DNA from: Trichomonas vaginalis G3
Lineage: Eukaryota > Parabasalia > Trichomonadida > Trichomonadidae
Assembly: GCF_026262505.1 (NCBI RefSeq)
Contig: NC_067207.1
Location: 18,134,082-18,198,081, forward strand
Length of the DNA stretch: 64,000 bases
Reading direction: 5' to 3'
Shown piece by piece: positions 18,734 through 28,683 of this stretch. Each line of letters begins with the position of its first letter. Position 1 is the stretch's first letter. The notes under the pieces were generated by a model. That model did no database searches. It saw only the letters and a program-made list of their open reading frames with translations, and had not been told where the DNA came from. Made by a program: the position numbers and the translations under genes.

Positions 18734-20112
18734 ATTTGAGTTCACTCAAAAATCAAATAACAGATGTCAAAAAGTCAAACATAGACATACAGAAGCAAAT
18801 AAGTGAAAACGAAAAGAAACTAGAATATGACAGACACACAAAGAAACTCAATGAGTTAAACGTAGAGAAAAAGAAGAAAGAAGAACAACTGAAAGAACTA
18901 AGTACAGAGGAATATGCGAAAAAAGTGTCAGAAAAAGCAGCAGAAGTAGCAAAAATGGAACAAGATGTTATAAATTTGAAAAACCATACTACTCAATATA
19001 AAATACTGAAAGATGAAGAGATAAAACAAAAAGCCCTGAAGACATATATGGATAGCGATGAGTATAAAAAAGAAGTTGAAGCAAATGTAAAGGCAGAAAA
19101 ACTTTTACAGTTGCAAAACCAAACCGTACAGTATGAAAACTTAGCACAAGAAAGTAAAAATAACGACGCAGCCATGCAAAAGGCAATGAAAAGCGCAGAA
19201 TATATAAAAGCTAACAATGACTGGTTAGATGCCCAAGCCAACGCTAAAGCAGCCCAGCTTATAGGGTCAATAAGGACAAAAATACAAGCGGATGAAGACA
19301 GTTCAAATGAAGCTTTAACGAATGCTGACTTTAAGAACGCCTTCGAAGCTCTTCATAGTAAGGTGAAACAAGTGAACGACTTCTCATCTGGAAAGAAACT
19401 GAAGTCTGAAGGTTTCGACAACGAGTTAAGAGAAGTAGCACAAAATATGACGAAAATAACAGATGCAGCAACGAGACAGGCAGTTCAAAGTGCCTATGAC
19501 GCCGTTAGAGCAACTGTTGTGAAAAGTCAAGAAAAAGAGTTACAACAGACCAAAACAGACCTAGTAAATGCTTTCTTAAAAACGAAAAGTCAGGTAGGAC
19601 ATTACGCTGCAGATGGAACATATGTGCCAGCTGGTGGAACTTATATACCACCAAACCCTCCAAGAGAAGCACCTGCACCAGGACTACCTAGAACATTTAC
19701 ATCGTCACATGGACATAGACACAGGCATGCACCAAAACCAACACAACAACCACCTCCACAACCAGCACAACAACCAACAGTTCAAAACCCTGCACAACAA
19801 CCACCTCCACAACCAGCACAGCAACCACAAACAGAGCAAGGACATAAAAGAAGTAGAGAACAAGGAAACCAAGAATTCTTAAAAATGCTTAAAGAAGAGT
19901 GTGGTTTCCCAGATACTGTTGACTTTAGTGACAGATATAAAGAAGCTATTGGAAAGTTCAAGGATGGAAATACTGACCCGAACCTATTTAGCTTTATGGC
20001 TCAGCACCAAAACGGATATAATCTCAAACCTGGAAAATACAAGCTCGCTAAGGGATATGATTTAATAGCATATCATCCAAATGACATGATGAATTTACTC
20101 CGAGATATTTGA
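18730..20112 (+). CDS. Maverick helical protein with Pro/Gln-rich linker
   Basis: 460 residues in one frame. Residues 1-~290 are charged and strongly helical, largely coiled coil (for example KNQITDVKKSNIDIQKQISE). Residues ~300-380 are low complexity with PPPQPAQQP repeats and a His-rich patch (HGHRHRHAPKP). The last ~75 residues look globular (EECGFPDTVDFSDRYKEAIG). It precedes the capsid gene and is transcribed with it, so a scaffold or internal virion protein is a reasonable guess. I do not recognise a family. Confidence 0.6.
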   Translation: MNLSSLKNQITDVKKSNIDIQKQISENEKKLEYDRHTKKLNELNVEKKKKEEQLKELSTEEYAKKVSEKAAEVAKMEQDVINLKNHTTQYKILKDEEIKQKALKTYMDSDEYKKEVEANVKAEKLLQLQNQTVQYENLAQESKNNDAAMQKAMKSAEYIKANNDWLDAQANAKAAQLIGSIRTKIQADEDSSNEALTNADFKNAFEALHSKVKQVNDFSSGKKLKSEGFDNELREVAQNMTKITDAATRQAVQSAYDAVRATVVKSQEKELQQTKTDLVNAFLKTKSQVGHYAADGTYVPAGGTYIPPNPPREAPAPGLPRTFTSSHGHRHRHAPKPTQQPPPQPAQQPTVQNPAQQPPPQPAQQPQTEQGHKRSREQGNQEFLKMLKEECGFPDTVDFSDRYKEAIGKFKDGNTDPNLFSFMAQHQNGYNLKPGKYKLAKGYDLIAYHPNDMMNLLRDI

Positions 20113-21665
20113 TGTCAGAGCTAAATGACAATTCAACTTTCGTCATGAAACGCGTAAAAAATAGAGACGGAACGAAAGAACAAAAGCTTATGAATGCGGA
20201 TGACGTAGATAGGGAAATTGTTGAAAACGGTCTCGGAATATATGAAATGCCAGCAGATGAGGTACAAGAAACTCCACAGGAAGAAGTTCAGATACAACCA
20301 GACATGGAAGAAATAGTTCAGCAACAACAGCTAGAAGAGCCTGAAGGAAACGAACAAGTCCTCCTTTGGAAACTAACTTCACAGAACTAGATGAAGATTT
20401 GGAACAGCCGAAAAATCTTGACCCTCAACAAGAGTATGCGGAGAATATGGAATATTTCCAAGAGTCTAAAAAAAATTCGGCTGACATAGTAGAAGAATAT
20501 CGAAAAATGTTTGCCGACATACAAAAGACTCCAGCACCAGATGAAAATATTCAGCATAGAATGGAAGCACTGAAAGAAAATGTACACAAATACAACAACC
20601 CTTTTTACTTACGAGCATTTAACGTTCAATCTTCGGATGAACTCGGTGAAAATAAAAGGTTAAATTTCAACAAAACATATAGAAATGAAACATTGTTTAA
20701 AGTTCATTCAGAACCTAACCAATATGGAAACAAACCTACTTTTGTTTCTGCAGACTATGGAACTACAATGAGATGGGGTCATAAAGCTAATCCGGATAGG
20801 TGGTTCATAAACTTACAACCTCAATTCCAAGAAGTTGTAGACGCAATGGAAGTCAATGGTGAACGAGACATAGCTGGTATTTTAAGCGCGGCTTTAATGC
20901 CATTGAAAGATATGAAAGATGCAGATATTTTGGACCAGTATGAAATGAACATGGCTGATGGAAATATAACACCTGACGTTCTAGAACATTTATCTCAAAG
21001 AACTACACAGAACCATAGAGATGGTATATTTGGTGAAGAGTTTAGAAAGAAAGTTAGGGAGGAGAAGGAAGAGAACCTATTGTACATGACCTTGCAAACG
21101 AAAGTTTACAAAATGTCATAAAAACTTACTTTGCAGACAATGAACCGAGAAAGGATGAATATTTAAGAAAACTCAAATGGACAGTACCAAATGAAATGTT
21201 AGTATTGAAAAACATGTTCCTTGACAAAATAAAACCAACTACAGAAATAAACGACGCAAGACTGAAAGATTGGGTAAAAGCTTTCCCATTCACAAAAGAT
21301 ATAATTGGTAACATGGAAAGAAAACCAGAATGGCTACAAAAACATATATTTGGAAACGAGCATATTCCATATGGACAGGCACTGTTTGAAGAGCTTGAAC
21401 CGGAAACTCAGGACAGAGTCATGCAAACAATAAGCGACGACTCAAATACAGACTATGACAAACTCTTTCTAGGATATAGGTTACCTGAGATGGGCGACCA
21501 GAGCCAAAAGGCAAAAAGGACATGGAAATTTGCAACATACTAGATGAACATAATGCAAAGATGCAACAACTTCAAGCAGAGGGCAATGAAGGAAAAAGAA
21601 GAGTTAAAAACTCAGTCAGGAAGAAAGTAAAGCTTGGTCGGAGTGGGTTCTATTATGACATATAA
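20112..21665 (+). pseudogene. Maverick helical gene(s) upstream of the capsid gene, broken
   Basis: This stretch is covered by consecutive plus-strand open stretches with protein-like composition: an acidic, Gln-rich N-terminal part starting MSELNDNSTF; a middle part with motifs such as PNQYGNKPTFVSADYGTTMR; and a basic tail near 21560-21665. It may represent one or two genes. It looks broken, with about three breaks. Position directly before the major capsid gene suggests a structural or assembly role, but no family is recognised. Confidence 0.5.
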
Positions 21666-21697
21666 ATCCAACTATTCTATATTTTTACTCATATGAA

Positions 21698-23305
21698 ATG
21701 TACGCCGCTCAGAATATAACGCCAACAGTTTTGGATGCTATGAATGGAAATGTTTCCGAATGGTATAACGAATGCGACAATGCCATTAGAAGGTCAGAAA
21801 TAGTTCCTGGAACTTACGAATATACAACTGCTGTTTCTTATGGAAACGTAGGTGAGTTTGGAGAAGGTTCTTCAACAACAGTAGATATTGCTTGCGACAG
21901 GTTTCATATAATTTCTATTGACAACTCTTTCTTATACGTGGAACAAGACATTGAAATAAAACCTTCTGCCAAGTTGTCTGACAAGAAAGGTTGCAATGGA
22001 ATTTTCTATGTCGGATACCAATATGCTCCAGAAGTTTTCATGGGATATAAGATATATTCTAACTCTGACTTAGTTCAAACAGTAACATGGGCAAACTATG
22101 AATGGTTCGCTTTGAGAAACTCAGTACAACCACAAGCTAGAGAACAAACAGACCAGTATGCAACTATTGAGAAAATAAGAAGACTTGACCCTAACGTTCC
22201 AGGAGTTTATGTTAACCTTTCTGGACAAACTGCAGCAGCAGTAACCAAAGTAAAACTGAAACTTAGAGTTCCTTTGTCATCTTTCCTCATCTTCAGGTTT
22301 TTAAGATACTTGCCAAACTGGGCAGGAAAAATTTCTATCGAACTTACTCCAAGCAAAAATAACTTAGTCATTGCACCAACACAAGACCCATTCACTCTTA
22401 CAGACGTAAAGGGAGCAAATCAAACGTCATTCGCCGAATTTTGCAAAGACAAAGTTGACTTAGACTTTGGTTTCTCAAACCTCAACACTGAAGTAAACTA
22501 TTATTTCAATGCTGCTGGAACTGCTTGGGACCCAGTTAAGTTCACATGCGAAAAATTTGAATGCAAGAGAATAGAAAGCAGACTTGCAGTCTATATGTTG
22601 GACCCAGATATTTCAAATGCTTTAGCTGCCAAATATATTGCAGTTCCACTTATGTTCCCTATACACCAAATATCTGTCAAAGACTTTGCAGGTGAAGTTG
22701 GAAACCAAAGTGCTGACCCAGGTGCAAGAACAGATATTGCCTTAACAACTGCAATGAAACATGCAGATACTATGTTTGTACTGTTCAGACGAACTATAAA
22801 TGACTATTCTTGCTTCTACAACCCTGGTATTAAATATCATATAAACATAGATGGCAAATATTATCCAAGAGAAGAATATTCTACAGTTGAGGATATGAGG
22901 TCATACAACTTGACATTAGATGCTATGAACTTTAACAACAACTTCACAACAACCATTAACCCTGAAATGCAAAGTTCTATTATGCCATATGTGAAAGTAT
23001 GGACTCATACAGGAGGTCAAAAAACTCAATATACAAATGGAGACCGTTCAAACTTTTGGCTTGGCATTCCATTTGCTGACTCAGAAGACTTTATGGGTGG
23101 TATTTCAACTGTTGGTACTGTACAAATACAATATACTGGTGACAGAGATGGTCCAGATGAATTGAAAGCAAAGAAGTTTACAAAACCAATAGCACTTTTC
23201 ACGGAAGATGCTCTTTTGAAGATTCGTTCGATGAAACCTGCTGGGGCTCCTCAGATTGGCATAACGACAGCTTCCATCGAGCAGATTTTGGCAGCAGGTC
23301 AGTAA
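21698..23305 (+). CDS. MCP: Maverick major capsid protein (double jelly-roll type)
   Basis: 535 residues, one frame, the usual size for a Polinton/virophage-type major capsid protein. The sequence is rich in beta-strand and aromatic residues, begins MYAAQNITPTVLDA, and includes stretches typical of the family such as RVPLSSFLIFRFLRYLPNWA and WLGIPFADSEDFMGG. In Polintons the protein forms the pseudo-hexagonal capsomers of an icosahedral shell. It is followed, as in many Polintons, by a minor capsid candidate and ATPase in the same half of the element. The assignment rests on size, composition, position and resemblance to known trichomonad Maverick capsid proteins, not on a search. Confidence 0.75.
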   Translation: MYAAQNITPTVLDAMNGNVSEWYNECDNAIRRSEIVPGTYEYTTAVSYGNVGEFGEGSSTTVDIACDRFHIISIDNSFLYVEQDIEIKPSAKLSDKKGCNGIFYVGYQYAPEVFMGYKIYSNSDLVQTVTWANYEWFALRNSVQPQAREQTDQYATIEKIRRLDPNVPGVYVNLSGQTAAAVTKVKLKLRVPLSSFLIFRFLRYLPNWAGKISIELTPSKNNLVIAPTQDPFTLTDVKGANQTSFAEFCKDKVDLDFGFSNLNTEVNYYFNAAGTAWDPVKFTCEKFECKRIESRLAVYMLDPDISNALAAKYIAVPLMFPIHQISVKDFAGEVGNQSADPGARTDIALTTAMKHADTMFVLFRRTINDYSCFYNPGIKYHINIDGKYYPREEYSTVEDMRSYNLTLDAMNFNNNFTTTINPEMQSSIMPYVKVWTHTGGQKTQYTNGDRSNFWLGIPFADSEDFMGGISTVGTVQIQYTGDRDGPDELKAKKFTKPIALFTEDALLKIRSMKPAGAPQIGITTASIEQILAAGQ

Positions 23306-23618
23306 GTTGTTCTTGAACTGACTTCTCTCCGTCAAATATTGACAGTACGCCAGTTTTGACATAGTATTGTATTATAAACTTACCTTTAGAAATATCGGTC
23401 AGTTTTGTTGTTATATTTTTGTCAACGTCAAGAACTTTCACCATTTCAGTTATACCAACTTTCTTTGCTTTATGGAAATATTTAGGTTCAGCAAAGACTG
23501 CTATTCTATAACATTTTCCATTGTTTGTATAAAGAACTATTCTGTCAATGTATTTGTACTGTTTGTGTGTGTAAACTTTGTTTTGCTTCAATTCAAAGAG
23601 ATACTCAAATACGTCCAT
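23199..23618 (-). CDS. Maverick unknown protein, convergent with capsid gene
   Basis: 139 residues, MDVFEYLFELKQNKVYTHK..., on the minus strand. Its 3' end overlaps the last ~107 bp of the major capsid gene. The composition looks like a small alpha/beta domain in the first ~105 residues. It is divergent from the gene at 23637, with only 18 bp between the two start codons, so they share a compact promoter region. No family recognised. Confidence 0.55.
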   Translation of the reverse strand: MDVFEYLFELKQNKVYTHKQYKYIDRIVLYTNNGKCYRIAVFAEPKYFHKAKKVGITEMVKVLDVDKNITTKLTDISKGKFIIQYYVKTGVLSIFDGEKSVQEQLTDLLPKSARWKLSLCQSEEPQQVSSNESSKEHLP

Positions 23619-23636
23619 CTTTTTATTCTAAGTAAA
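23619..23636. promoter_or_regulatory. Compact divergent promoter, copy 1
   Basis: The 18 bp between the two divergent start codons read ctttttattctaagtaaa. A near-copy separates another divergent pair at 38760-38777. The shared TTTTTATTCTA..TAAAAT pattern suggests a bidirectional element promoter. Confidence 0.5.
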
Positions 23637-24218
23637 ATGTCATTTCCGAAAAATAGAAGCGTAAGTGTTTCAAAAGGTTTAATGGCGGTGGCAGATGTGA
23701 AGTTAAATTCACCAACTCAAACAAACAGTCAAAGTGTTGTTGTCAATGTCAAAGAAAGAGATGTTGAAGTGGGGAAACCATACGAAGACGAAGATGGTAT
23801 AACAATAGTTCCTGTAAAAGAACAACCAACATACCCTGAAGTTAGCAGAGACTTAAGTTCTGTTGCAGATATTCGAAACGACTACCAACAACTTAAAGAC
23901 AAACTTAAAACTCAGGAGAAGATTTGTCAAGCTTTAGGTCTAATGTTAAACTTGGTCGAACACAACCCTGTAAAAGTGAACTCATATGTCATCGCACCTC
24001 ATGAAATTTTGAAAGAACTATTGAAACTTTTGACAGAGGCAGACGATATAAACATCAAAGAAATCGAACCCGACATTGCTTGCTGTGGTGTTTCATATAA
24101 TGTCATTGACAAGATATACGTTATGAAAGGAGGTGAAACGTTGAACTTAAAATATAGTTTCCCAGACGTCATAAAAATATTTGACGACCACAACATTTCA
24201 TTAAAATTTACTTGCTAA
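23637..24218 (+). CDS. Maverick unknown protein, capsid-gene neighbour
   Basis: 193 residues from the ATG at 23637 (MSFPKNRSVSVSKGLMAV). An upstream in-frame extension exists but overlaps the divergent gene, and the near-copy of this spacer at 38760-38777 also ends at start codons, so I choose this start. N-terminal ~80 residues are polar and extended; ~85-115 is a helical segment (NDYQQLKDKLKTQEKICQA); the rest looks globular with cysteines (DIACCGVS). It sits between the major and minor capsid genes, four bases before the latter. A minor virion or assembly role is inferred from context only. Confidence 0.55.
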   Translation: MSFPKNRSVSVSKGLMAVADVKLNSPTQTNSQSVVVNVKERDVEVGKPYEDEDGITIVPVKEQPTYPEVSRDLSSVADIRNDYQQLKDKLKTQEKICQALGLMLNLVEHNPVKVNSYVIAPHEILKELLKLLTEADDINIKEIEPDIACCGVSYNVIDKIYVMKGGETLNLKYSFPDVIKIFDDHNISLKFTC

Positions 24219-24222
24219 GTAA

Positions 24223-25029
24223 ATGGCAGAAGACATAGTGGTTTATACTATTACGACTAAAAACCCTGAGTCATATAATTCTATAACAACAAACTTACAA
24301 AGTCCTCAAGGACGATATTGTAAACTGACCTTAAACACGATGACGACTAAAGCCTGTTTTGCTCTTTTGACACCAGAAGACTTTGTTGTTGTGAATGGTA
24401 AAAAATACTTCTTTGAAGATACTTACTCAGATATACCACCAACAGGTTTTGTTGACTTATTTAATACTTTAAGGACGGATGTAACATGTGCTGCAACTAG
24501 AGCAGGTTTCATTATGTTTGGATGTCCGACTGAGTTTAGTATAAACGATATGAGCTATAATACAAAACTTATATCTGGTTTTTACTACCAACAGTTTCCT
24601 ATAACAGGAAAAGGTGTCATACAAGGTTTGTCTGTTCCATTGACTTTAAGTACACCTATTTTATATATTGTTTCAAACTTAGGTTCAAAGTGCTATTCGA
24701 ATGTCGACAGAAACTACTATGACCAAAAGATACTCATGCGTATAAACAACACTTTCTCTGCTGGTTTGCCTATTGTTCATTCGAATGCAGAGTTTTCAGC
24801 TTTAGTAAACTCAAACACTTTAGCAAACATAAACTTAACCTTAGTTGACGCAAACTTTGTTCCTGTAAAACTTTTATGTCCTATGTATTTGTCAATGACG
24901 GCAGAAAGTTTCGAATTGGAAGATGCAACTGGTGAAAGTATTGTACTACAAGAACAACTTCAACAACAAATAGCTCAAGAACAACAAATGCAACAAATGG
25001 AACAAATGCAACAACAAAGTCAAGAATAA
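24223..25029 (+). CDS. Maverick minor capsid / penton candidate
   Basis: 268 residues. The first ~225 residues are beta-rich without charged helices and end in a strand pattern (LTLVDANFVPVKLLCPMYLS) that resembles the last strands of single jelly-roll minor capsid proteins of Polintons, where a 'd..~.p~.l~~~~~l~i' pattern is usual. The C-terminal ~40 residues are Gln/Met-rich coiled coil (QEQLQQQIAQEQQMQQ). In Polintons the single jelly-roll protein forms the pentons at the vertices. A second protein with a similar C-terminal strand pattern is encoded at 38778-39626, so which of the two is the penton is open. Confidence 0.5.
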   Translation: MAEDIVVYTITTKNPESYNSITTNLQSPQGRYCKLTLNTMTTKACFALLTPEDFVVVNGKKYFFEDTYSDIPPTGFVDLFNTLRTDVTCAATRAGFIMFGCPTEFSINDMSYNTKLISGFYYQQFPITGKGVIQGLSVPLTLSTPILYIVSNLGSKCYSNVDRNYYDQKILMRINNTFSAGLPIVHSNAEFSALVNSNTLANINLTLVDANFVPVKLLCPMYLSMTAESFELEDATGESIVLQEQLQQQIAQEQQMQQMEQMQQQSQE

Positions 25030-25057
25030 AAAAAATATTTTTTTTATTTTTATAAAA

Positions 25058-26281
25058 ATGTACAGAATAGACGTTTCAGATTTTTATGACTTCCAAGCGT
25101 TCAGAAATATGTGTCCATTTAGAGACTATAACAAAGCAGTCGAGAATTTGAAACGTTTAGTCATTTATGTCGACTCTGCCCCAGAATGTTATGTCATGAA
25201 AGAATGGGATGTTGTCTTTAACAAACCAAGAGCAACCATAGTTTCAGAACAAGAATGTAGACAGAAACTTAAGAAAATAAAAGTTGTACAAGTTGGAATG
25301 AAGATGTTAGATGCTTGGGATATCTTATTGTCAAAGTTAGAAGATTTTTCAGTTCGAGGTATAAAGTTCTATACACCATCTCCAAACTTCTATTCTATCT
25401 TCACTGGATATAAATACGAACAAGTAGAATGGAAAGAAAATGTTATAGAAGCTTGGTTAGACCATGTCAAAGAAATTATATGCAATGGAAACGAAAGAGT
25501 CTATGAGTATATCTTATGTTGGTTTGCAAACATCTTACAACATCCAAGTGCTAAAAATGAAACTGCTCTCATTATAATTGGAAAACAAGGAACTGGTAAG
25601 AACACTTTCTTTACAGATATCTTATGCAAACTGTTAGAAGGTTATTCGAACCCGAATATGACAAACTTAGAAAACATCTGCGGTAAATTTAACTCTTCAA
25701 TAGAGAATATGAAACTTATAGTATGTAACGAACTTCAAAGTATAGATACAACAAAGGTTTTAAACTCAGATGCTTTGAAGAGTCTTATAACAGACAAAGT
25801 TGGAGTTGTTGAAAGAAAATATAAAGACCAAAGAGTTTGTGAAAATGTTGCAAATTTCATCATGGTTTCAAACAATGTTGTTCCGATGAAGTTAGAAAGT
25901 TCTGACAGAAGATATGTAGTTGTCAGAACGTCAGAAGCTCATATGCAAGATACAGAATATTTTGACGACTTAGCAGAAACTTTGACACCTAACTTTTACA
26001 ACCACTTGTTCTCATATTTCATGACATTAGATATTTCAAAGTTCAATCCAAGACAAATTCCACATACCGAAGAAAGACAAACATTGTTAGAAGCAAACAA
26101 GAGTGTATATGAACTGTTTATAGATGAGACTAACTTTGAGTGTTTAGATGAAAGGTCTTTATATGATGAATATAAACAGTATTGTCAAGAGTATGGTTAT
26201 ATGGCAGCGTCTAAACGAACATTCTTGGCAAATGTCAAAAATCTTTTCGAAGTTCGGAATGGCAAATATAGAAAGAAATAA
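25058..26281 (+). CDS. Maverick superfamily 3 helicase
   Basis: 407 residues. Walker A GKQGTGKN is at 175-182, preceded by a hydrophobic strand (TALIIIG). A Walker B-like strand LIVCNELQS follows near 217-226. The sensor region FIMVSNNVVPMKLESSDRRYVVV, with its Asn and the RR finger, fits poxvirus D5/virophage-type SF3 helicases. The C-terminal ~80 residues include a winged-helix-like segment (DERSLYDEYKQYCQEYGYMAASKRTF). It would unwind element DNA during polymerase-driven replication. Metazoan Polintons commonly lack this gene while virophages have one. The leader carries the AT-rich aaatatttttttt-atttttat motif shared with other genes of the element. Confidence 0.85.
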   Translation: MYRIDVSDFYDFQAFRNMCPFRDYNKAVENLKRLVIYVDSAPECYVMKEWDVVFNKPRATIVSEQECRQKLKKIKVVQVGMKMLDAWDILLSKLEDFSVRGIKFYTPSPNFYSIFTGYKYEQVEWKENVIEAWLDHVKEIICNGNERVYEYILCWFANILQHPSAKNETALIIIGKQGTGKNTFFTDILCKLLEGYSNPNMTNLENICGKFNSSIENMKLIVCNELQSIDTTKVLNSDALKSLITDKVGVVERKYKDQRVCENVANFIMVSNNVVPMKLESSDRRYVVVRTSEAHMQDTEYFDDLAETLTPNFYNHLFSYFMTLDISKFNPRQIPHTEERQTLLEANKSVYELFIDETNFECLDERSLYDEYKQYCQEYGYMAASKRTFLANVKNLFEVRNGKYRKK

Positions 26282-26330
26282 TTTTTATGAGTAAATTTTA
26301 AAAAAAATATTTTTTTATCCGATAGAAAAG

Positions 26331-26750
26331 ATGACGAAATATATTTCAGTCAACAAGTACATGACAGAAGTCAAAGAAGAACTAGACCCATTCGCTTATT
26401 TGAATGTTTACTTCTACCATTTTGAAAAGTCTACATTTGACAAAGTTTGGAACATCGAACCAGTTAAGTTTGCTATTGTGACTAAAAATGGTGCGAAATT
26501 TGAAGACTTAGACATAGAAGGTTTGTTAGCAGTCAAAGAAAATTTTGACAGAAGGTTCTCAAACCTTAAAGAAGGCAAAGCATACAAACTTGTTATACCT
26601 TATGAACCAAAGAAAGCAGACGACTATGAATATTATGAGTCTAAGATAGTTGAAGTTCAAGGTAAATTGGGTAAAAAGATTTTAGAGTCTAAGCCAGTGT
26701 TTGCTCCTAAAGAGGAAGAGAACATTGACATTGACCCAGAAATGTTCTAA
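26331..26750 (+). CDS. Maverick unknown protein
   Basis: 139 residues, MTKYISVNKYMTEVKEELDP..., acidic with an alpha/beta look and an acidic tail (KEEENIDIDPEMF). It lies 49 bp after the helicase stop, in the same orientation, with the AT-rich leader just upstream of the ATG. It converges on the minus-strand gene at 26767 with a 16-bp gap. A replication accessory such as a single-strand-binding-like protein is conceivable from position; no motif proves it. Confidence 0.55.
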   Translation: MTKYISVNKYMTEVKEELDPFAYLNVYFYHFEKSTFDKVWNIEPVKFAIVTKNGAKFEDLDIEGLLAVKENFDRRFSNLKEGKAYKLVIPYEPKKADDYEYYESKIVEVQGKLGKKILESKPVFAPKEEENIDIDPEMF

Positions 26751-26766
26751 AAATAAAATTTTATTT

Positions 26767-27222
26767 TTACATGTCAAATTTCTTTTTCTCTGGCTCTGGC
26801 TCTGGCTCTTTCTTCTCTTCTTCTACTTTCTTTTCTTTCTTCTCTCTCTTCTTCTTCTTCTCTGGTGGAGTTATGTCAAACTTCTCAGAACCATATTTTT
26901 GTAAAAGTTCTTTGTCCTTTAATAGCTCTTCTATTCTGTTTCCTATTTCATCTTCAAGAACAGCGCATGTGTCTTCTTTGCATTCTAAGAACTTTTGTTG
27001 GACTTCATCTTTCCAATCGGCGTCATCTCTGTCAACAAGTCTGTCATTGACAAATTTTAAGACTGCTCTTTGTAATGTTTTATGGTTCTTGTCATATTCC
27101 CAGAAACAGAACTTTAGAACAAATTCACCTTTCTTGTTTACACTATGTAAGATTTTATGGTCGACAGATGTTTTGCTGTCAAAAAGCTTGTCTCGAATAT
27201 AGATAGCGAAATCGCTAGACAT
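26767..27222 (-). CDS. Maverick unknown protein with charged tail
   Basis: 151 residues from the ATG at 27222 (MSSDFAIYIRDKLFDSK). The first ~105 residues look like a compact helical domain. The last ~45 are highly charged low complexity (PPEKKKKREKKEKKVEEEKK), which may contact DNA. It is divergent from the packaging ATPase (36 bp between start codons). Family unknown. Confidence 0.55.
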   Translation of the reverse strand: MSSDFAIYIRDKLFDSKTSVDHKILHSVNKKGEFVLKFCFWEYDKNHKTLQRAVLKFVNDRLVDRDDADWKDEVQQKFLECKEDTCAVLEDEIGNRIEELLKDKELLQKYGSEKFDITPPEKKKKREKKEKKVEEEKKEPEPEPEKKKFDM

Positions 27223-27258
27223 TTTCAAAAAGATAAAAATTTTAATTTTTCTAAAAAT

Positions 27259-28119
27259 ATGTTAGAAAAAAAGTTTGCTGACATTGACAAGAAATTTGAG
27301 AATGTTTTAAACAAGAACAAGAGGAAGTTAGAAAATGCTCAGATAAAACCCATACATGACAAGTTCTTATTTGCTCAGAATGGTATAACAGGTCTAATCG
27401 CACCACCTGGGTCGGGTAAGACTTTCACTTATCTTAAAATGGCTGCACAACAACAAGAACTAGATGAGAAGAACCCATTCTATGAGTTAGTAGTCATTTG
27501 TAGTACTTCTGGTCAATTTGACCAAACCGTAAATTCGTTCAAAGATATTATAAAAAAGTCTAAGTTAGTATGTATAAAAGACTCTGAGTTGTTGGATTGG
27601 ATAAAGAAGTACCAAAGAAGAGTTTTGAAGTACAATGCTATAAATGAGTATATAAATTCTAAGTTTAAAGACCCAAATGAGGAAATGCAGAGAATATTAG
27701 AGAAGAAACACTTCAGAAACAAACAGAAAGAGATAGAATACATTTCGAAGAAATTGCAATCTTACGATTGGAAGACTTACCCTCATAGATGTCTTCTTAT
27801 CTTAGATGATTTCGCCTCTCATCCTTTGTTAAAGAACAGAGAACAAGATATGTGTCGAATTCTTAAGAAGCTCAGACACTTTAACATCTCAGTTGTCATT
27901 TGTGTACAGACAGCAAAGAGTTTAAGTAAGGATGTTAAAAGAATACTTACTGATATCATACTTTTCCCTGGATTGTCCGAAGACGATTTCATGGAACTTA
28001 TGAAAGAGTCCATGGCAGGTAAGTTTGACAGACATGAACTATGGGAGAAGTACAAAGTCATACAAGACCCTCATACTTCTTTCAGAATTCACATCTACGC
28101 GAACAAGTTCAAATTGTAA
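27259..28119 (+). CDS. Maverick FtsK/HerA-type packaging ATPase
   Basis: 286 residues from the ATG at 27259, inside the normal range for viral A32-like packaging ATPases. Walker A APPGSGKT lies at 48-55. The Walker B strand LLILDDF is near residue 180, followed by RILKKLRHFNISVVICVQTA with the Gln/Thr sensor. In Polintons, adenovirus-like viruses and virophages this enzyme pumps DNA into the capsid. The gene follows the helicase block and precedes a minisatellite. The frame is open from end to end. An extension to 27157 in the same frame would overlap the divergent gene, so I prefer this start. Confidence 0.85.
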   Translation: MLEKKFADIDKKFENVLNKNKRKLENAQIKPIHDKFLFAQNGITGLIAPPGSGKTFTYLKMAAQQQELDEKNPFYELVVICSTSGQFDQTVNSFKDIIKKSKLVCIKDSELLDWIKKYQRRVLKYNAINEYINSKFKDPNEEMQRILEKKHFRNKQKEIEYISKKLQSYDWKTYPHRCLLILDDFASHPLLKNREQDMCRILKKLRHFNISVVICVQTAKSLSKDVKRILTDIILFPGLSEDDFMELMKESMAGKFDRHELWEKYKVIQDPHTSFRIHIYANKFKL

Positions 28120-28239
28120 AAAGTCAAGCTTGAAAAATGTAAGTGTTTAGTCTTAGTCTGTTGTGGTGCTGGGCTGTCGGTTCTTCTGGCTTTGGAAGAC
28201 ATTCAGGAAGAGGAACGTCAGTCCTCCGTTTGTGTCCTG

Positions 28240-28620
28240 TCGGAAGGAAGAACTTTTTCTGTCGGAAGGAAGAACTGTTTCTGTCGGAAGGAAGAACTGT
28301 TTCTGTCGGAAGGAAGAACTTTTTCTGTCGGAAGGAAGAACTTTTTCTGTCGGAAGGAAAAACTTTTTCTGAAGTTCGACCAAAAAGTTCTCAATTTTCG
28401 AAAATTTGAATGGTTTACGGACGAACAACAGGAAATTTTTTTCCAGTTGTCAGGAAATTTTTTTCCAGTTGTCGGGAAATTTTTTTCTTGTCGGAAGGAA
28501 GGACTCGGAATGCCAGAAGGAAAAACTTTTTCTGTCGGAAGGAAGGACTCGGAATGCCAGAAGGAAGGACTTGGAATGTCGGAAGGAAGGACTCGGAATG
28601 CCAGAAGGATTTGACAAGAC
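28240..28620. repeat. 22-bp minisatellite in the Maverick
   Basis: Tandem copies of GTCGGAAGGAAGAACTTTTT plus CT (22 bp) in 28240-28370, a short interruption with three copies of a TTTTTTTCCAGTTGTCGGGAAA-like unit (28430-28490), then GGAAGGACTCGGAATGCCAG-type units to 28620. Because 22 is not a multiple of three, all frames stay open across the array on both strands, so the long translations here are not evidence for a protein. Confidence 0.8.
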
Positions 28621-28683
28621 AATTTACTTTATAGAGCTACCCGAGCCATCTTTGGTGTCAAGCTTGAAAAATAAATGGTTCAT

